Source of the DNA: Actinostola sp. cb2023 | Taxonomy: Eukaryota > Cnidaria > Anthozoa > Actiniaria > Actinostolidae | Assembly (NCBI GenBank): GCA_033675265.1 | Contig: JAUJYZ010001502.1 | Location: 186,001 to 250,000, forward strand | Length of the DNA: 64,000 nt | Reading direction: 5' to 3' | Part shown: positions 54,258 to 64,000 of the stretch, piece by piece | How the letters are laid out: the number at the start of each line of letters is the position of its first letter | How positions within the stretch are numbered: the stretch's first letter is position 1 | Notes under the pieces: model-generated | Database searches by the model: none | Seen by the model: the letters and a program-made list of their open reading frames with translations, nothing else | What the model was told of the DNA's origin: nothing | Translations under genes and position numbers: made by a program

Positions 54258-55250
54258 AAAGAGTCTATAGAAAAATCATTACTAACTTCAAATCTAGGAA
54301 AGTTTTCCGCCATACTTGATTTTGTTGTTCATGAATCGGAGTCATGTACTCGTATGCAAAATACCTTGGTAACTGTCTATCATTTGAAATTTTACTGTAC
54401 AATTTCAACCTTTTTCAGTACAATTTCAACCTTTTTGGAATAAATTGAATACTTCTCGACCAATCAGAATTCAGAAATTATTTCCTGTATATTATTATTC
54501 TATAAATACTATAATAACAGTCTTGAAACTGTCCTGGTGTCTTGTGGTATTGATTTACTATACCTGTACAAAGTTTCGTCGAATTTGAAAACAATTTAGA
54601 TGTCTTCCCCGACCTTTCCATGAAAATATTTTTGTTGTTATCATAAAAATCTGTAATTTTATCTCTTCTGGCGAATTTTTCCAACAATCTCAATATTATA
54701 TACTGAAAGCATATGGTACATAGTTCTATGAAATGGTAACATGTTTGTGGAGGGCTGGATTTCAAGCAATATGCAAAAATATGCAAACTTTACAATTCAA
54801 TAAAATGTTTACACTTTGACCGATCCCAGCATAATATCTAAAAATATGACCTCGGATGGGAACATTACAAGAACATTGAAACACTGACAGAAGAGGCCCT
54901 ACATAAAAAAGGAATCCATATAATAAATGTTGAGACGATTAATTCACGTTCTAGAAATTATGATGAAGAAATTGTCGAAAATCTTCGACCAAGCGAATTT
55001 TCCCAGAGAAGTTACTGGAATTTTTCAAAACAGGAAACATGACTTTAATGAATCATGTTGTGGAAATTGTGGAGATTTCGGCTCAATTTCGAGATAACTA
55101 ACTTTAAAGATTGGGATAATTGAGTATTCCAGACATCATACCCAAGTTTACCTTCGTTCATTTGAAGTTGATTTGGTGTTGATGAAAGCTAAAATATAAT
55201 AATATACATTCCATATGTATAAGAATTGACTAAATGTATTTACTTTCCCT
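54258..55250. other. Flank of the Tc1-like element with an unassigned open stretch
   Basis: 54258-54300 continues the duplicated Crypton end for about 17 bp and then diverges. At 54846-55041 a plus reading without ATG is open (GWEHYKNIETLTEEALHKKG, then IHIINVETINSRSRNYDEEI). It looks protein-like and may be an exon of a lost gene; no family is recognised. Confidence 0.3.
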
Positions 55251-55252
55251 TA

Positions 55253-55468
55253 CAGTGAGGACACACTAACCGGGACCACTTGAGCAAAACTGACCAATCA
55301 GATTACACCTGAAAATAATCACATTCCAACAAAAGTCATCTGCGCCAATCATCATTATGACTATAACGCTGATTGGCCCAGACAACTTTTGTTGGAATGT
55401 GATTATTTTCAGGTGTAATCTGATTGGTCAGTTTTGCTCAAGTGGTCCCAGTTAGTGTGTCCTCACTG
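55253..55468. mobile_element. TA-target MITE
   Basis: 216 bp, 85-bp arms starting CAGTGAGGACACACTAAC with ACCAATCAGATTACACCTGA inside, inverted at the right. TA flanks (55251-55252, 55469-55470). Tc1/mariner-type. Confidence 0.9.
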
Positions 55469-56680
55469 TAAATCTTCTTCGCGACTGAGCTTGCAACGTA
55501 GACAACAAACTGTTTACTCCATGTCAGCTGGCCGCCATGCATGTTGTCCAAAATAGAGTATTTAGCACAGCAAAAGTACAGGAATTTGATATCAAATAAA
55601 GGCATAATACTCTAATATTTCGATCAATGAAATAACTTTAAGGCACAAAGATAGCATTAAGAATTAATTTCTGCGTGTTCAGTACATACAATTCTCGTAA
55701 TACGTCCGCAAAAACTGTAAACATTGGAACCAAACAACTGATCTCGAGTACATCTTGTATTCATCTGACTGTGGCGACGCATGCGCACACAAAATTCCCT
55801 CCTGTTGTACGGTGGAAAACCTGTAAGGATGAAAAGTGGAAGTCGTGGGGGATCAAGAACACGGTTTCTACGTTGCTTTGAGATGGATGCCACCCAGGCT
55901 TAAAAAAAAGACATGATAATTTTTTTTATTTTCCTGGCTACTTTCATTCAGTTTCCTTCTATGTTTTTTTTTCATCAACATCAGCATTTGTATGTTTTCC
56001 AGCAATCGCCAAGGTCCCACGTAGTTTACTGGCTTTGCTTTCTGGTATGGTACGAGCCTGTGGTCCATTTATCTGATGTCTAGTTTCCTCTTGGAAGTTC
56101 TTCAAATGACATAACTGGGTCTTGTTTCTATGTTATGGATTTTCGAAACATCGTCTTTAGCCTAAGTTGATTTCACCGCGAAAATAAAAAGTAACACTCG
56201 TGATTAATAGAAAGATCTGCAAGATGGACAAAAGACACCATGCATCCATTCATCCAAATACAACGCCTACAAAATCGCTGCTTACGATATCTGTAGCTAC
56301 CAAGTGAAATTGTTATAGTATTTGTATAATTGCAATTGTAGGCGTTGGTAGTGTATATGTTGTAGTTCAATATGGATTCTGGTACAATTTGTTTTGAACT
56401 GGTACAATTTGTTTTGAACTGGTACAATTTGTTTTGAACTGGTACAATCTGGCATTCTTAAAAGGGATTTTATTTTGGGGACTCATTAAAAAAAGAGGGG
56501 CTTGGATTTTTTTAGGGGGTTCTCAAAAGAACTAGACGACTTCCTGGCACGCACCCCTCCCTTCATTCTCTCCCTACCTACTCCACCTTTCCTTTCCTGT
56601 CTGCCTACATTAATTCTGTCTATCTGCTGTCTATTTAATACCATATTAACATATTATTTTCAATTTTTGTCTTACCTTGT

Positions 56681-56752
56681 CTGGGACTCGAACTCTGAAC
56701 TCTGACTGTAGACCAGCGTTGACCAGCGCATTAACCAACTATGCCATCGAGG
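56681..56752 (-). mobile_element. tRNA-like SINE head
   Basis: Minus strand TGGCATAGTTGG (A-box-like) and GAGTTCGAGTCCC (B box) about 45 nt apart. The acceptor stem does not pair, so it is a SINE or tRNA relic. Confidence 0.5.
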
Positions 56753-57514
56753 ATTTCGATGTCGGTTTAGCATCACATTTACATTTTATTAATGTTATTC
56801 ATTTTCTATTACGTCATTATGTTATTTAAATTCACGCATGCGCGCTAGATCAAAACGTGGACTTGGCAATATGGCGGATCACGAACCATGGGTTGATCGT
56901 GAGGCTTTTTAACGAGAAATAACAACCTGAAACAGGAAACTAAAAGTAAAAATTCGCTTGTGAATTTCGTACTTGAAGACAAAGTTTATGAAAAGGCAAA
57001 TAAATTCCTAAACCGTCAAAGCGTACCTGTCTTGTTCTATAGTGGCGCCTGGTTCAATTCACGGACCTGGCGCGAGTTGAGTTGTGAGCCGGTTCGTTCT
57101 CTCCCTAAATGCTTCGAGGAATTTTCTCCGGGTACTCCGGTTTTCCTCCCTCGGTTAAAACGAACTAGTGAGAAGTGTGTTGGGTGTACAGAATATATAA
57201 TGTAGTAAGAAGTGAGTGTGAGAGTCTTGTCCCCACTAGCTCACTAGCCATACTGATATCAACACTTGACACGTTAAACATGATATTTATTTATTTGTAT
57301 TCACATCAACGCGTGCCTGTATTGCTCTCTAGTAGAACGAAGTAGGTTGTATTCACGTCAACACGTACTCGCACCGAACGTACATGTACCTGTCTTGCTC
57401 TCATAGTATAGTAGAACGAAGCAGCTTGTATTCACGTCAACACGTACTCGAACGTACATGTACCTGTCTTGCTCTATAGTAGAACGAAGCAGATTGTATT
57501 TATTCCTACCATTT

Positions 57515-57770
57515 AGTCTACCCCAATACTAACCCTAAACCTAACCCCAAGGTACTTGATTACTATATAGCAATAAAATACAAAGTCTTCACTATCCCTA
57601 ACCCTAAACCTAAACTTAAACCCCAAGGTACTTCATGATTTTAATAAAATACAAAGTCTTCCCCAATACTAACCCTAAACCTAACCCCAAGGTACTTCAT
57701 GATTATAATAAAATACAAAGTCTTCCCTAATACTAACCCTAAACCTAACCCCAAGGTACTTCATGTTGTA
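57515..57770 (+). repeat. 64-bp tandem repeat with telomere-like core
   Basis: Four units each with ACTAACCCTAAACCTAACCC, CAAGGTACTT and AATAAAATACAAAGTCTTC. The AACCCTAAACCTAACCC core resembles degenerate TTAGGG telomere repeats. It is probably a minisatellite rather than a telomere scar. Confidence 0.75.
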
Positions 57771-58037
57771 CCAGTTCAAAACAAATTGTACCAGTTCAAA
57801 ACAAATTGTACCGGTACAAAACCAAATTGTACCAGAATCCATATTGAACTACAACATATATATTTGTCCTTTGTTTACATTTGTCGTACGTGTTTCCGTG
57901 ATCATCCGTATAGTATTGTGACTTCGTTAGTACTCGTTTAGTCAAGCGTTCCTGTTTATAGAGACTTAGTTCGAAGCATCGTTTAATTTGAAGTTGTAAT
58001 GAGTTTATAGCTCAGTTTCGCGGAATTTGTAGCCGCC

Positions 58038-58059
58038 ATGTCCCAATGCAAAATAATCG
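58038..58059 (+). other. Possible first coding exon
   Basis: GCCGCCATGTC (strong Kozak) opens 7 codons (MSQCKII) and then a strong donor ATCG|GTAAGT at 58060. Such a short first exon is plausible for a host gene running right, but no downstream exon was found in the window. Confidence 0.3.
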
Positions 58060-58201
58060 GTAAGTCTGTGCTGTATTTTGTGATTGTGATGTAAATTGTA
58101 TTTTTAATAGAACCTATTGTATTTTGAGTCGTTTTCAAAGAGTGCCACTATAAGAGCTTGACTAGTTGCGGGGTATTCTGAAGCTAATGCTTCTTTGACT
58201 G

Positions 58202-58512
58202 TATACAGCTATTTCAAAAAAGCCGGGTTGGTGAGGTTTTGTTGCATCTTGCATGTTGCATGTTGCATACCAAGCCCGAAATGCACTATGGGCGATGTGA
58301 ATGGAGTCAGCGAAAGGTCACAACAATATGGACTCTGGGAATTTTCCCAAACTTTGTCTTCGCAATATGGAGCCGGCAAATTTTCTTCTGTATGTGCATG
58401 CTGACATTATTTATATATGATACACAATACACTTCTAATTCGGGCTTGGTATGCAAGATGCAAGATGCATGCAAGATGCAAGATGCAACAAAACCTTGAA
58501 ATAGCTGTATAG
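58202..58512. mobile_element. TA-target MITE with GCATCTTGCAT repeats
   Basis: Ends TACAGCTATTTCAA and the inverse TTGAAATAGCTGTA with TA on both sides. Inner inverted arms TTGTTGCATCTTGCATGTTG and ACCAAGCCCG; the interior is about 150 bp with no gene. Confidence 0.75.
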
Positions 58513-58977
58513 TGTTTAATTTAGAAAACCTGCTTCTATTGAGTTAGGATTTGGCGGATTGTGAAATAAACCAATATAGTGAATTGGTCACTATAATGTC
58601 ACTTGTACCACATTCCGCTAGTTTGGTCTATACAAGAACTTGTAAAGATCCAGCTAGAGAGTCAGAGAGTATGGTGACAACTCTACCGCGTGAAACAGAC
58701 GACAGCACATAACCAGTCGTCGATTTGGCTGATATGTTTCGCATGTAAACTTGGTTGAGTGCCCCCCTTACTAAATTTTACGTGGTTTTATAATAAAAAC
58801 GACAAACTCTTAAAATTGAGGGGAATTGCATGTAGTAATTTAAAATTACAACCGAAATAAAGTACGTCTTTTTCTCACTCGAAACACAACAAAAACAAGC
58901 AAAAAAAGAACAACACAACAACAAACAACGAGCCAAAAATAAATAAAAGAAGCAAAACTGAAACCAAAGCAACTTAC

Positions 58978-59142
58978 TTGTTGAATGCTTTGTAGTGCAA
59001 TAGGACTTTCGCCGTCTCTTCGATTTTGAATGCTGCAATCGCAGACGCGATCATCTCGTTTTGAGCTGTCTATTCGTGACTTGAATGATATGTGTTCTTT
59101 CATTGTCAACTCATCAGCCGTGGAATTCAAAATTCTTCTGAC
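58978..59142 (-). CDS. GABA-B-like receptor, cytoplasmic-tail exon
   Basis: 165-bp exon (acceptor attcacctag, donor CAACAA|gtaagt), phase 0 at both ends. It encodes RRILNSTADELTMKEHISFK and on through RVCDCSIQNRRDGE to LQSIQQ. It follows directly in frame from the TM7 exon at 59346-59500, so it is the start of the intracellular C-terminal tail, which in GABA-B receptors carries coiled coil and trafficking signals; no coiled coil is visible yet in this part. The 3' exons were not found between here and 56 kb. Confidence 0.65.
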
Positions 59143-59345
59143 CTAGGTGAATTGGGACAAAGAAAAGCATAAAACTAGGAAATAAATAAACAGAGAATGA
59201 ACAAAGAAAGTAAAGAAGAAAGAAAGGAAGGTGGAAATGAATGAAGGATGCTAGGAAGGAATGAGAGAGGGAGGGAGGGTCAGGTAACAGCAATTCATAA
59301 ATACATTCCTGGAGGAACGTCAGTCTGTTTTAATCTGTTCCTTAC

Positions 59346-59500
59346 CTTTGTCACAAAGACTAGACACAAAGTAAGAGTCGTACAGGACATAATACAAAAC
59401 GTTGTAATGATGAAGGAAACCTCGTACAACTCGTCACGTAGTAGCTGTACTATTGGTACTCCAAGAAAACACATAACAACCACGTTGTACACTGCCATAC
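59346..59500 (-). CDS. Class C GPCR (GABA-B receptor-like), TM6-TM7 exon
   Basis: 155-bp exon (acceptor cttgttcttgtag, donor ACAAAG|gtaagg). It encodes AVYNVVVMCFLGVPIVQLL (TM6 end and extracellular loop), then SFIITTFCIMSC and TTLTLCLVFVTKV (TM7). The VYNV and S/TLTLCLVFVxK words are hallmarks of metabotropic GABA-B receptors, which couple GABA binding to Gi/o. Upstream exons are not visible to the window end, so the preceding intron exceeds about 4.5 kb. The exon border lies 7-8 bp from a dispersed repeat that supplies the intron end. Confidence 0.8.
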
Positions 59501-59507
59501 CTACAAG

Positions 59508-60050
59508 AACAAGACGCTCAATGAGCGTACACTCGGGCTTATGACAAGGACAATGTCAGTTGCGTGAGGAGGGACCTGACAATGACTGACAGTTGCGTGA
59601 CGAGGGAGACTATGTATATATGTGTCGGTGAGCATAGATAAAATTCTCCGAATCGTACTTCCGTAGCACGTACTTGGAACGTCCAGTTGAGGTTCATATT
59701 CATGGTCAGACGGTTCTGATAACGTCTTTGGTTTCTTCGTTATCGCAGAGGAAAGTCGAACTTCGTATCTTTTAAACATCCAGTTGATTCAGACTACGGT
59801 ATGATGTGACAAAGCTCGACCAATCTGCTGTCTCTGCCTATACATTGAAAGATCTTGTTCGATTTATCTCGAAATCAGAAAGGAATTATCGATTAAAAAT
59901 CAAAAGCTGCTTCTGTTAGATTTAAGATGTGACCTCAAGTGACCTCAAATACGTTTAAAGACGTACCACAGCGTACCTTGTAGAGTCGGAGATCTTTATC
60001 TATGAGTCACCGACACAAATAGTCTCCCTCGTCACTGAGCGTCTTCTTCT
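59508..60050. repeat. Inverted-repeat copy of the ACAAGACGCTCAATG family
   Basis: Left end ACAAGACGCTCAATGAGCGT and GTGACGAGGGAGACT. Right end has the inverted AGTCTCCCTCGTCACTGAGC. It is a roughly 540-bp element, related to copies at 34.8-37.6 kb and 63.4 kb. Confidence 0.6.
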
Positions 60051-60870
60051 GTAATAGATCTCTAAAATCTAAGGACGTTTTGATTTCGATTGTATTTTTG
60101 CCGTTTACTGACCTGTTTTGAGCGTGGAAATTCTGTTTTAAATAGCGCTACGAGGCGGTTCTAAAATTAGGTCGCGTAATAGATGTATGACTCACACAAG
60201 GATCACACAACTGTAATCGTACTGAATTTTTCAAACGTGGAATAAAATAAACATCCATCGTGAGTTACTGAAAATAACTCGACTGGTTCGATTGTTTGCA
60301 TGACTTCTGTACATATAGCTTTCTGTCGTAATAGATCCCTAAAATCTAAGGACGTTTTGATTTCGATTGTATTTTTGCCGTTCACTGACCTGTTTTGAGC
60401 GTGGAAATTCTTTTCTAAATAGCGCTACGCGGCGGTTCTAAAATTAGGTCGCGTAATAGATGTATGACTCACACAAGGATCACACAACTGTAATCTTACT
60501 GAATTTTTCAAACGTGGAATAAAATAAACATCCATCGTGAGTTACTGGAAATAACTCGACTGGCTCGATTGTTTGCATGACTTCTGTACATATAGCTTTC
60601 TGTCAATAGATGTAGTTACATCGCTGGTCGTGAGTTTAATTATAACAAGGATCATACAACTGTCATCGTACTGAAAAGAACACGGATTTTCGAACATTGA
60701 CCTTGCTCGCCTTTGGTTGATGTAGTTTTGAAGTACGATTTTTACGATTCATTTTCCTTCTGAATTCAGTTTTCAAACGTGGAATAAAATAAACATCCAT
60801 CATGAGTTATTGAAAATAACTCGACTGGCTCGACTGTGTTTGTATGACTTCTGTACATATAGCTTTCTGT
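60051..60870 (+). repeat. 279-bp tandem repeat, about 2.9 units
   Basis: Units start GTAATAGATCTCTAAAATCT and contain GGTCGCGTAATAGATGTATG, TTTCAAACGTGGAATAAAAT and ATGACTTCTGTACATATAGC. The third unit is truncated at its left. A further fragment recurs at 63590-63665. Confidence 0.8.
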
Positions 60871-60911
60871 CAATAGATGTAGTTATACATCGGTGGTCGT
60901 GAGCCGGTTTA

Positions 60912-63900
60912 ATTACTCGGGCCCTTCCGAAGGAAGACCGAGTTATAAAATGGGCTTTCTTTTTTTTGTTTTTTTGTTTTTTTGTTAGGCCACGGAATGC
61001 GAAGTATTTGATCATATCGGTACACACAATGTGAAGTATGTGACCTTCTCGAGTTTAGCCATGCGAGCCGGCTTCGCCAGATCATAGTCTGAATCGTCTG
61101 GATGTTCATATTATTATGTCTCTGAAGCTAGAGAGGGGAAGGTTTGAAACGAAGTCAAATGTCTTCTATACTTTGTACCGCTGTAATTGTGTGTTGTGGT
61201 AAGCTTATAACACTGATAGATCTTTATTTTGTTGAATTTTGAAATTATTGTATAAGTAAATCACTGATTGAATGCCCAGAATCGGCAGGAAATTTGTGCA
61301 TGATTGTTAACGTTCGACGAGTCACGCTGCGATGTCTAGTTTATTTAAGCTTATATTTGTATTTGGTATAGATATATTTATGGCACCAAATAAACTATTG
61401 TCATTGTCATTTCTATGATTCGCTGAGTTTGTGAAATCGATTTTACAAAGAAAGCATGTTCTACCGAGTCATCCATAATCACCAAAGGCTCCGTAAACAA
61501 CATGGTTTCTTCACAAACCTTGTTAGCAGTTCGGGAGGAAGGTTACAGCTGGTATGTCGTATTGTTTTCAAAATAACCACAATAATTCATAGAGATATGG
61601 ATTTATCAATCCATATATTACTAGTACTGCAAAGGGTTTAGAGATCTTCAGAACTTAGAACGAATCGAAGTGAGTTGATGATACACGCATGCAGTGAAGA
61701 GAACAGTTGTGAGGTTTTCATCGCATCGCCAACTATTCCGGTCATCCTGAGCCGAAATTCACTCAGCGGCTTTCCTTCGGAACATAGACTTCGATTGATC
61801 ACTCGTATCAGTACAAATTCGCTCCAAAACAGGTTAAATAAGGCTCTTTTAGTTAATTAAACACCGTTGGACATTCAAACAACTACCAAACTGTATGTGT
61901 TAGGTATATTTAGAGCCCAATATTATCGAAGAAACATTTTAGAAGCGAAAATACTAACTCGGTTCGACGATTTTGATCAATAGCACAGGGAGCCCAAGCG
62001 CCCTCAGGCCCGGACTCGGATAAATCTAACTTACTTGCGACGGTATCCCTGTGCTTTAACAGCTATCCCATGGATCTTTACGGCAAATGAAAGCTGGATA
62101 ACTGAGCTTTATTTGGGTACCAAACATGACGATTTTCGGTAAAGTTTCGACTTCAAACTTCACTATATTTTGCCCACCGGAAGCGGACATTTGGTGTTCT
62201 AATTTGGTGATAATGGAGCATTTTCAAAGTCAATAGAAAATGGTGTAATTATATACAATCTAGACATGCTTTCGTGAATAGCCTTACAGGTATGTCTACT
62301 TTATATATCCATTTCAGCAAATTGGACAGAGTCATCTGTATTTCCACAGTTAGACTTGGAACTTCGCACTTTCGCATGTTTTTATCCAAATTTACAGAGG
62401 CAGTATGGACGATATACACGTCGATCGATTTTAATAAAAGGAATGGTAGGAAATTATATTTTCGTAATTTTTATTAGCCAGAGGAAAGTATAAGGAGTAG
62501 TAGAATGCTATTCAATCTTGGTAAATTAATTTTCTTCAGAACGTACACTTTTATTTCCCTTAATTTGCTCGCTTCCCAGTCAAGCCTTGTATCGTTCGCG
62601 ATTGTCATTATTCGATTGGGGAAAACCGCTGTTCGTCGCGGGCTCAAGATGACCGGAATAGTTGGCGATGGACACCGAGCCGAGGTACCTAAACCCATAT
62701 TTACACTTCATTCAAACACGGTTTAATCACTCTGCGATGTCTAGTTTATGTATACGCTATTTGTATTTGAGTGTATGGATATATTTATGGTACCAAATAA
62801 ACTATGTCATTGTCATTCATGATTCGCTGAGTTTGCGAATTCAGTAGGATCTTCTACCGAGTCACGCACGATCGCACTAAGATATCTATATTTAGTTCAA
62901 ATAGGCTACATTTCAGTTAGAAGCCCGACTTCACGCTAGACGGAGCGTTTAGTTTATATTCTTTTCGTTCATTCATTTATTTAAATTTAGAATTGCGCAC
63001 TAAAGCTTAATTATATTAAACAGATCATGCAGAGAGCTCATGTAACTATGAAAGAGTATTATAAATATGTTTTCTTGATCAGACGATTCACTGAATTACT
63101 GATTGCTGTACCCATTTAGGCGATGCTACTAGGGTATTTAAAATTTGGGGGGACGGTAAAAATTATTTGTTGAGCGTTTTCGAAAGGGCTGGTACACGAA
63201 CTCATCAAAAGCAAGGGTTTCGGTTGGCTGAAGACGGGGGCGATGATATTCGAACGCCTAATGAAGTAATTCCGAAAGTATGATTCGCTCAAACGGGTCA
63301 AATAGTTTCCGAGTGTATATCAAACTATTGTTCGCTCTAGGTTCGAAAACTAGAAGTGATGGGTCGTCGTTATGTTAATAGAAGTGCTAACTCATCGTTC
63401 CAATCTCCTTTGTCACGCAAATGTCATTGTCATAATGCCCGAGTGTACGCTCATTGAGCGTCTTGTTATAAATACTCAAGGACATAACTGCATGCAATGT
63501 ACACGTACTATTACAATTAGCAACAAACATGGCATAGCGAGGTCATGATAGTTTTTGAGTTCATTTCATTTGCTTTTCAGTCTCGACTGTTTGCATGACT
63601 TCTGTACATATAGCTTTCTGTCAATAGATGTAGTTACATCGCTGGTCGTGAGTTTAATTATAACATGATGACTTGTTCTCTCTCGATCCAGCACGAGCTT
63701 CTAGTCCTTCTACCACTTCTAGTCGTCGAACGATGAACTAGAATCCTGACCTTTAATAGCTTGAAGATCTACAGCTGCTTTCAAAACTAAGATTCAAGTC
63801 CACTTGAGTCCTGTGTGTCGTTTGTTTTCCCTTATCTGCTGAGAAATCTTGAAACTCTATACGATCAAATACATCGCATTCTTTCTTCATTCTTCGCATT

Positions 63901-63995
63901 TTTTCTTCATTCCGTGACCATGATAAAAAAAAAAAAAAAAATAACAAGAAAGCCCATTTTATAACTCGGGCTTCCTTCGGAAGGGCCCGAGTAAT
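60912..63995. mobile_element. Possible 3.1-kb element bounded by ATTACTCGGGCCC ends
   Basis: ATTACTCGGGCCCTTCCGAA at 60912 and its inverse ending at 63995, each followed inward by a GAGTTATAAAATGGGCTTTC block and A/T homopolymers. A third related end is at 37205-37255. The interior holds two direct copies of a LINE-like tail (61331-61470 and 62734-62870, TTTATGG.ACCAAATAAACTA) and an inverted pair with CCAACTATTCCGGTCATC (61727, 62650). No transposase is visible; it may be two MITE ends rather than one element. Confidence 0.45.
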
Positions 63996-64000
63996 GACAG

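Larger units (their letters stand above)
56345..57862. repeat. Inverted-repeat element with GGTACAATTTG arrays
   Basis: GTTGTAGTTCAATATGGATT plus three copies of the 20-mer GGTACAATTTGTTTTGAACT at 56355-56450 are inverted at 57768-57862. Inside are a SINE-like head, three copies of a GAACGTACATGTACCTGTCT unit (57300-57500) and four copies of a 64-bp telomere-like unit. Confidence 0.75.

Noticed and set aside
57515..57770. Interstitial telomere
   Set aside because: The TTAGGG-like core is degenerate and embedded in a 64-bp unit with unrelated sequence.

Overview
This is a repeat-dense window from an animal nuclear genome, most likely an aquatic invertebrate; the species cannot be named from sequence alone. 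It has spliced exons with GT/AG borders, including two exons of a class C (GABA-B-like) receptor. It also has Ty3/gypsy retrotransposons, a Crypton, Tc1/mariner, pogo-like and TTAA-type DNA transposons, a probable AcademH derivative, many foldback MITEs, two satellite families, and no bacterial gene organisation. Most of the sequence is mobile or repetitive. Host coding sequence is a small minority.

Layout. 1-5.4 kb: two broken gypsy copies on the minus strand (B, gag-pol running off the left edge; A, gag only). A's gag is split by a 1.85-kb DNA transposon with GATCGATCT subterminal arrays that itself carries a LINE 3' end and a tRNA-like SINE head. 5.5-14.8 kb: a 52-bp satellite in two blocks. 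Block 1 is split by gypsy element C (minus strand, identical 187-bp LTRs, 5-bp TSD), and C's gag is split by a TTAA-flanked element. 15-31 kb: mostly non-coding with foldback elements, a small two-exon HIRAN-like gene and a cysteine-protease-like exon set. 32.3-33.9 kb: a 117/108-bp tandem repeat. 34-40 kb: dispersed repeats, G/C homopolymers and a helicase/zinc-protein deletion derivative. 40.4-54.3 kb: a nested stack (Crypton, two MITEs inside it, an inverted duplicate of its 5' end, a Tc1-like element in the duplicate, and a 10.1-kb LTR retroelement D inside the Tc1 element). 54-64 kb: MITEs, tandem repeats and the GABA-B-like exons.

Element D (574-bp identical LTRs) carries gag, a pol ending in a chromodomain, and an env-like third gene that is split between frames. 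Element C has no tRNA-type primer site that I can see; its leader is instead complementary over 13 nt to a segment of its own LTR, which suggests self-primed reverse transcription. Several insertions could be proven inside the window because removing the insert and one target duplicate restores an open frame (gag A, gag C, one Crypton insertion) or matches a duplicate copy (Tc1 site).

All comparisons were made by eye. Statements such as 'identical LTRs' mean I saw no difference.
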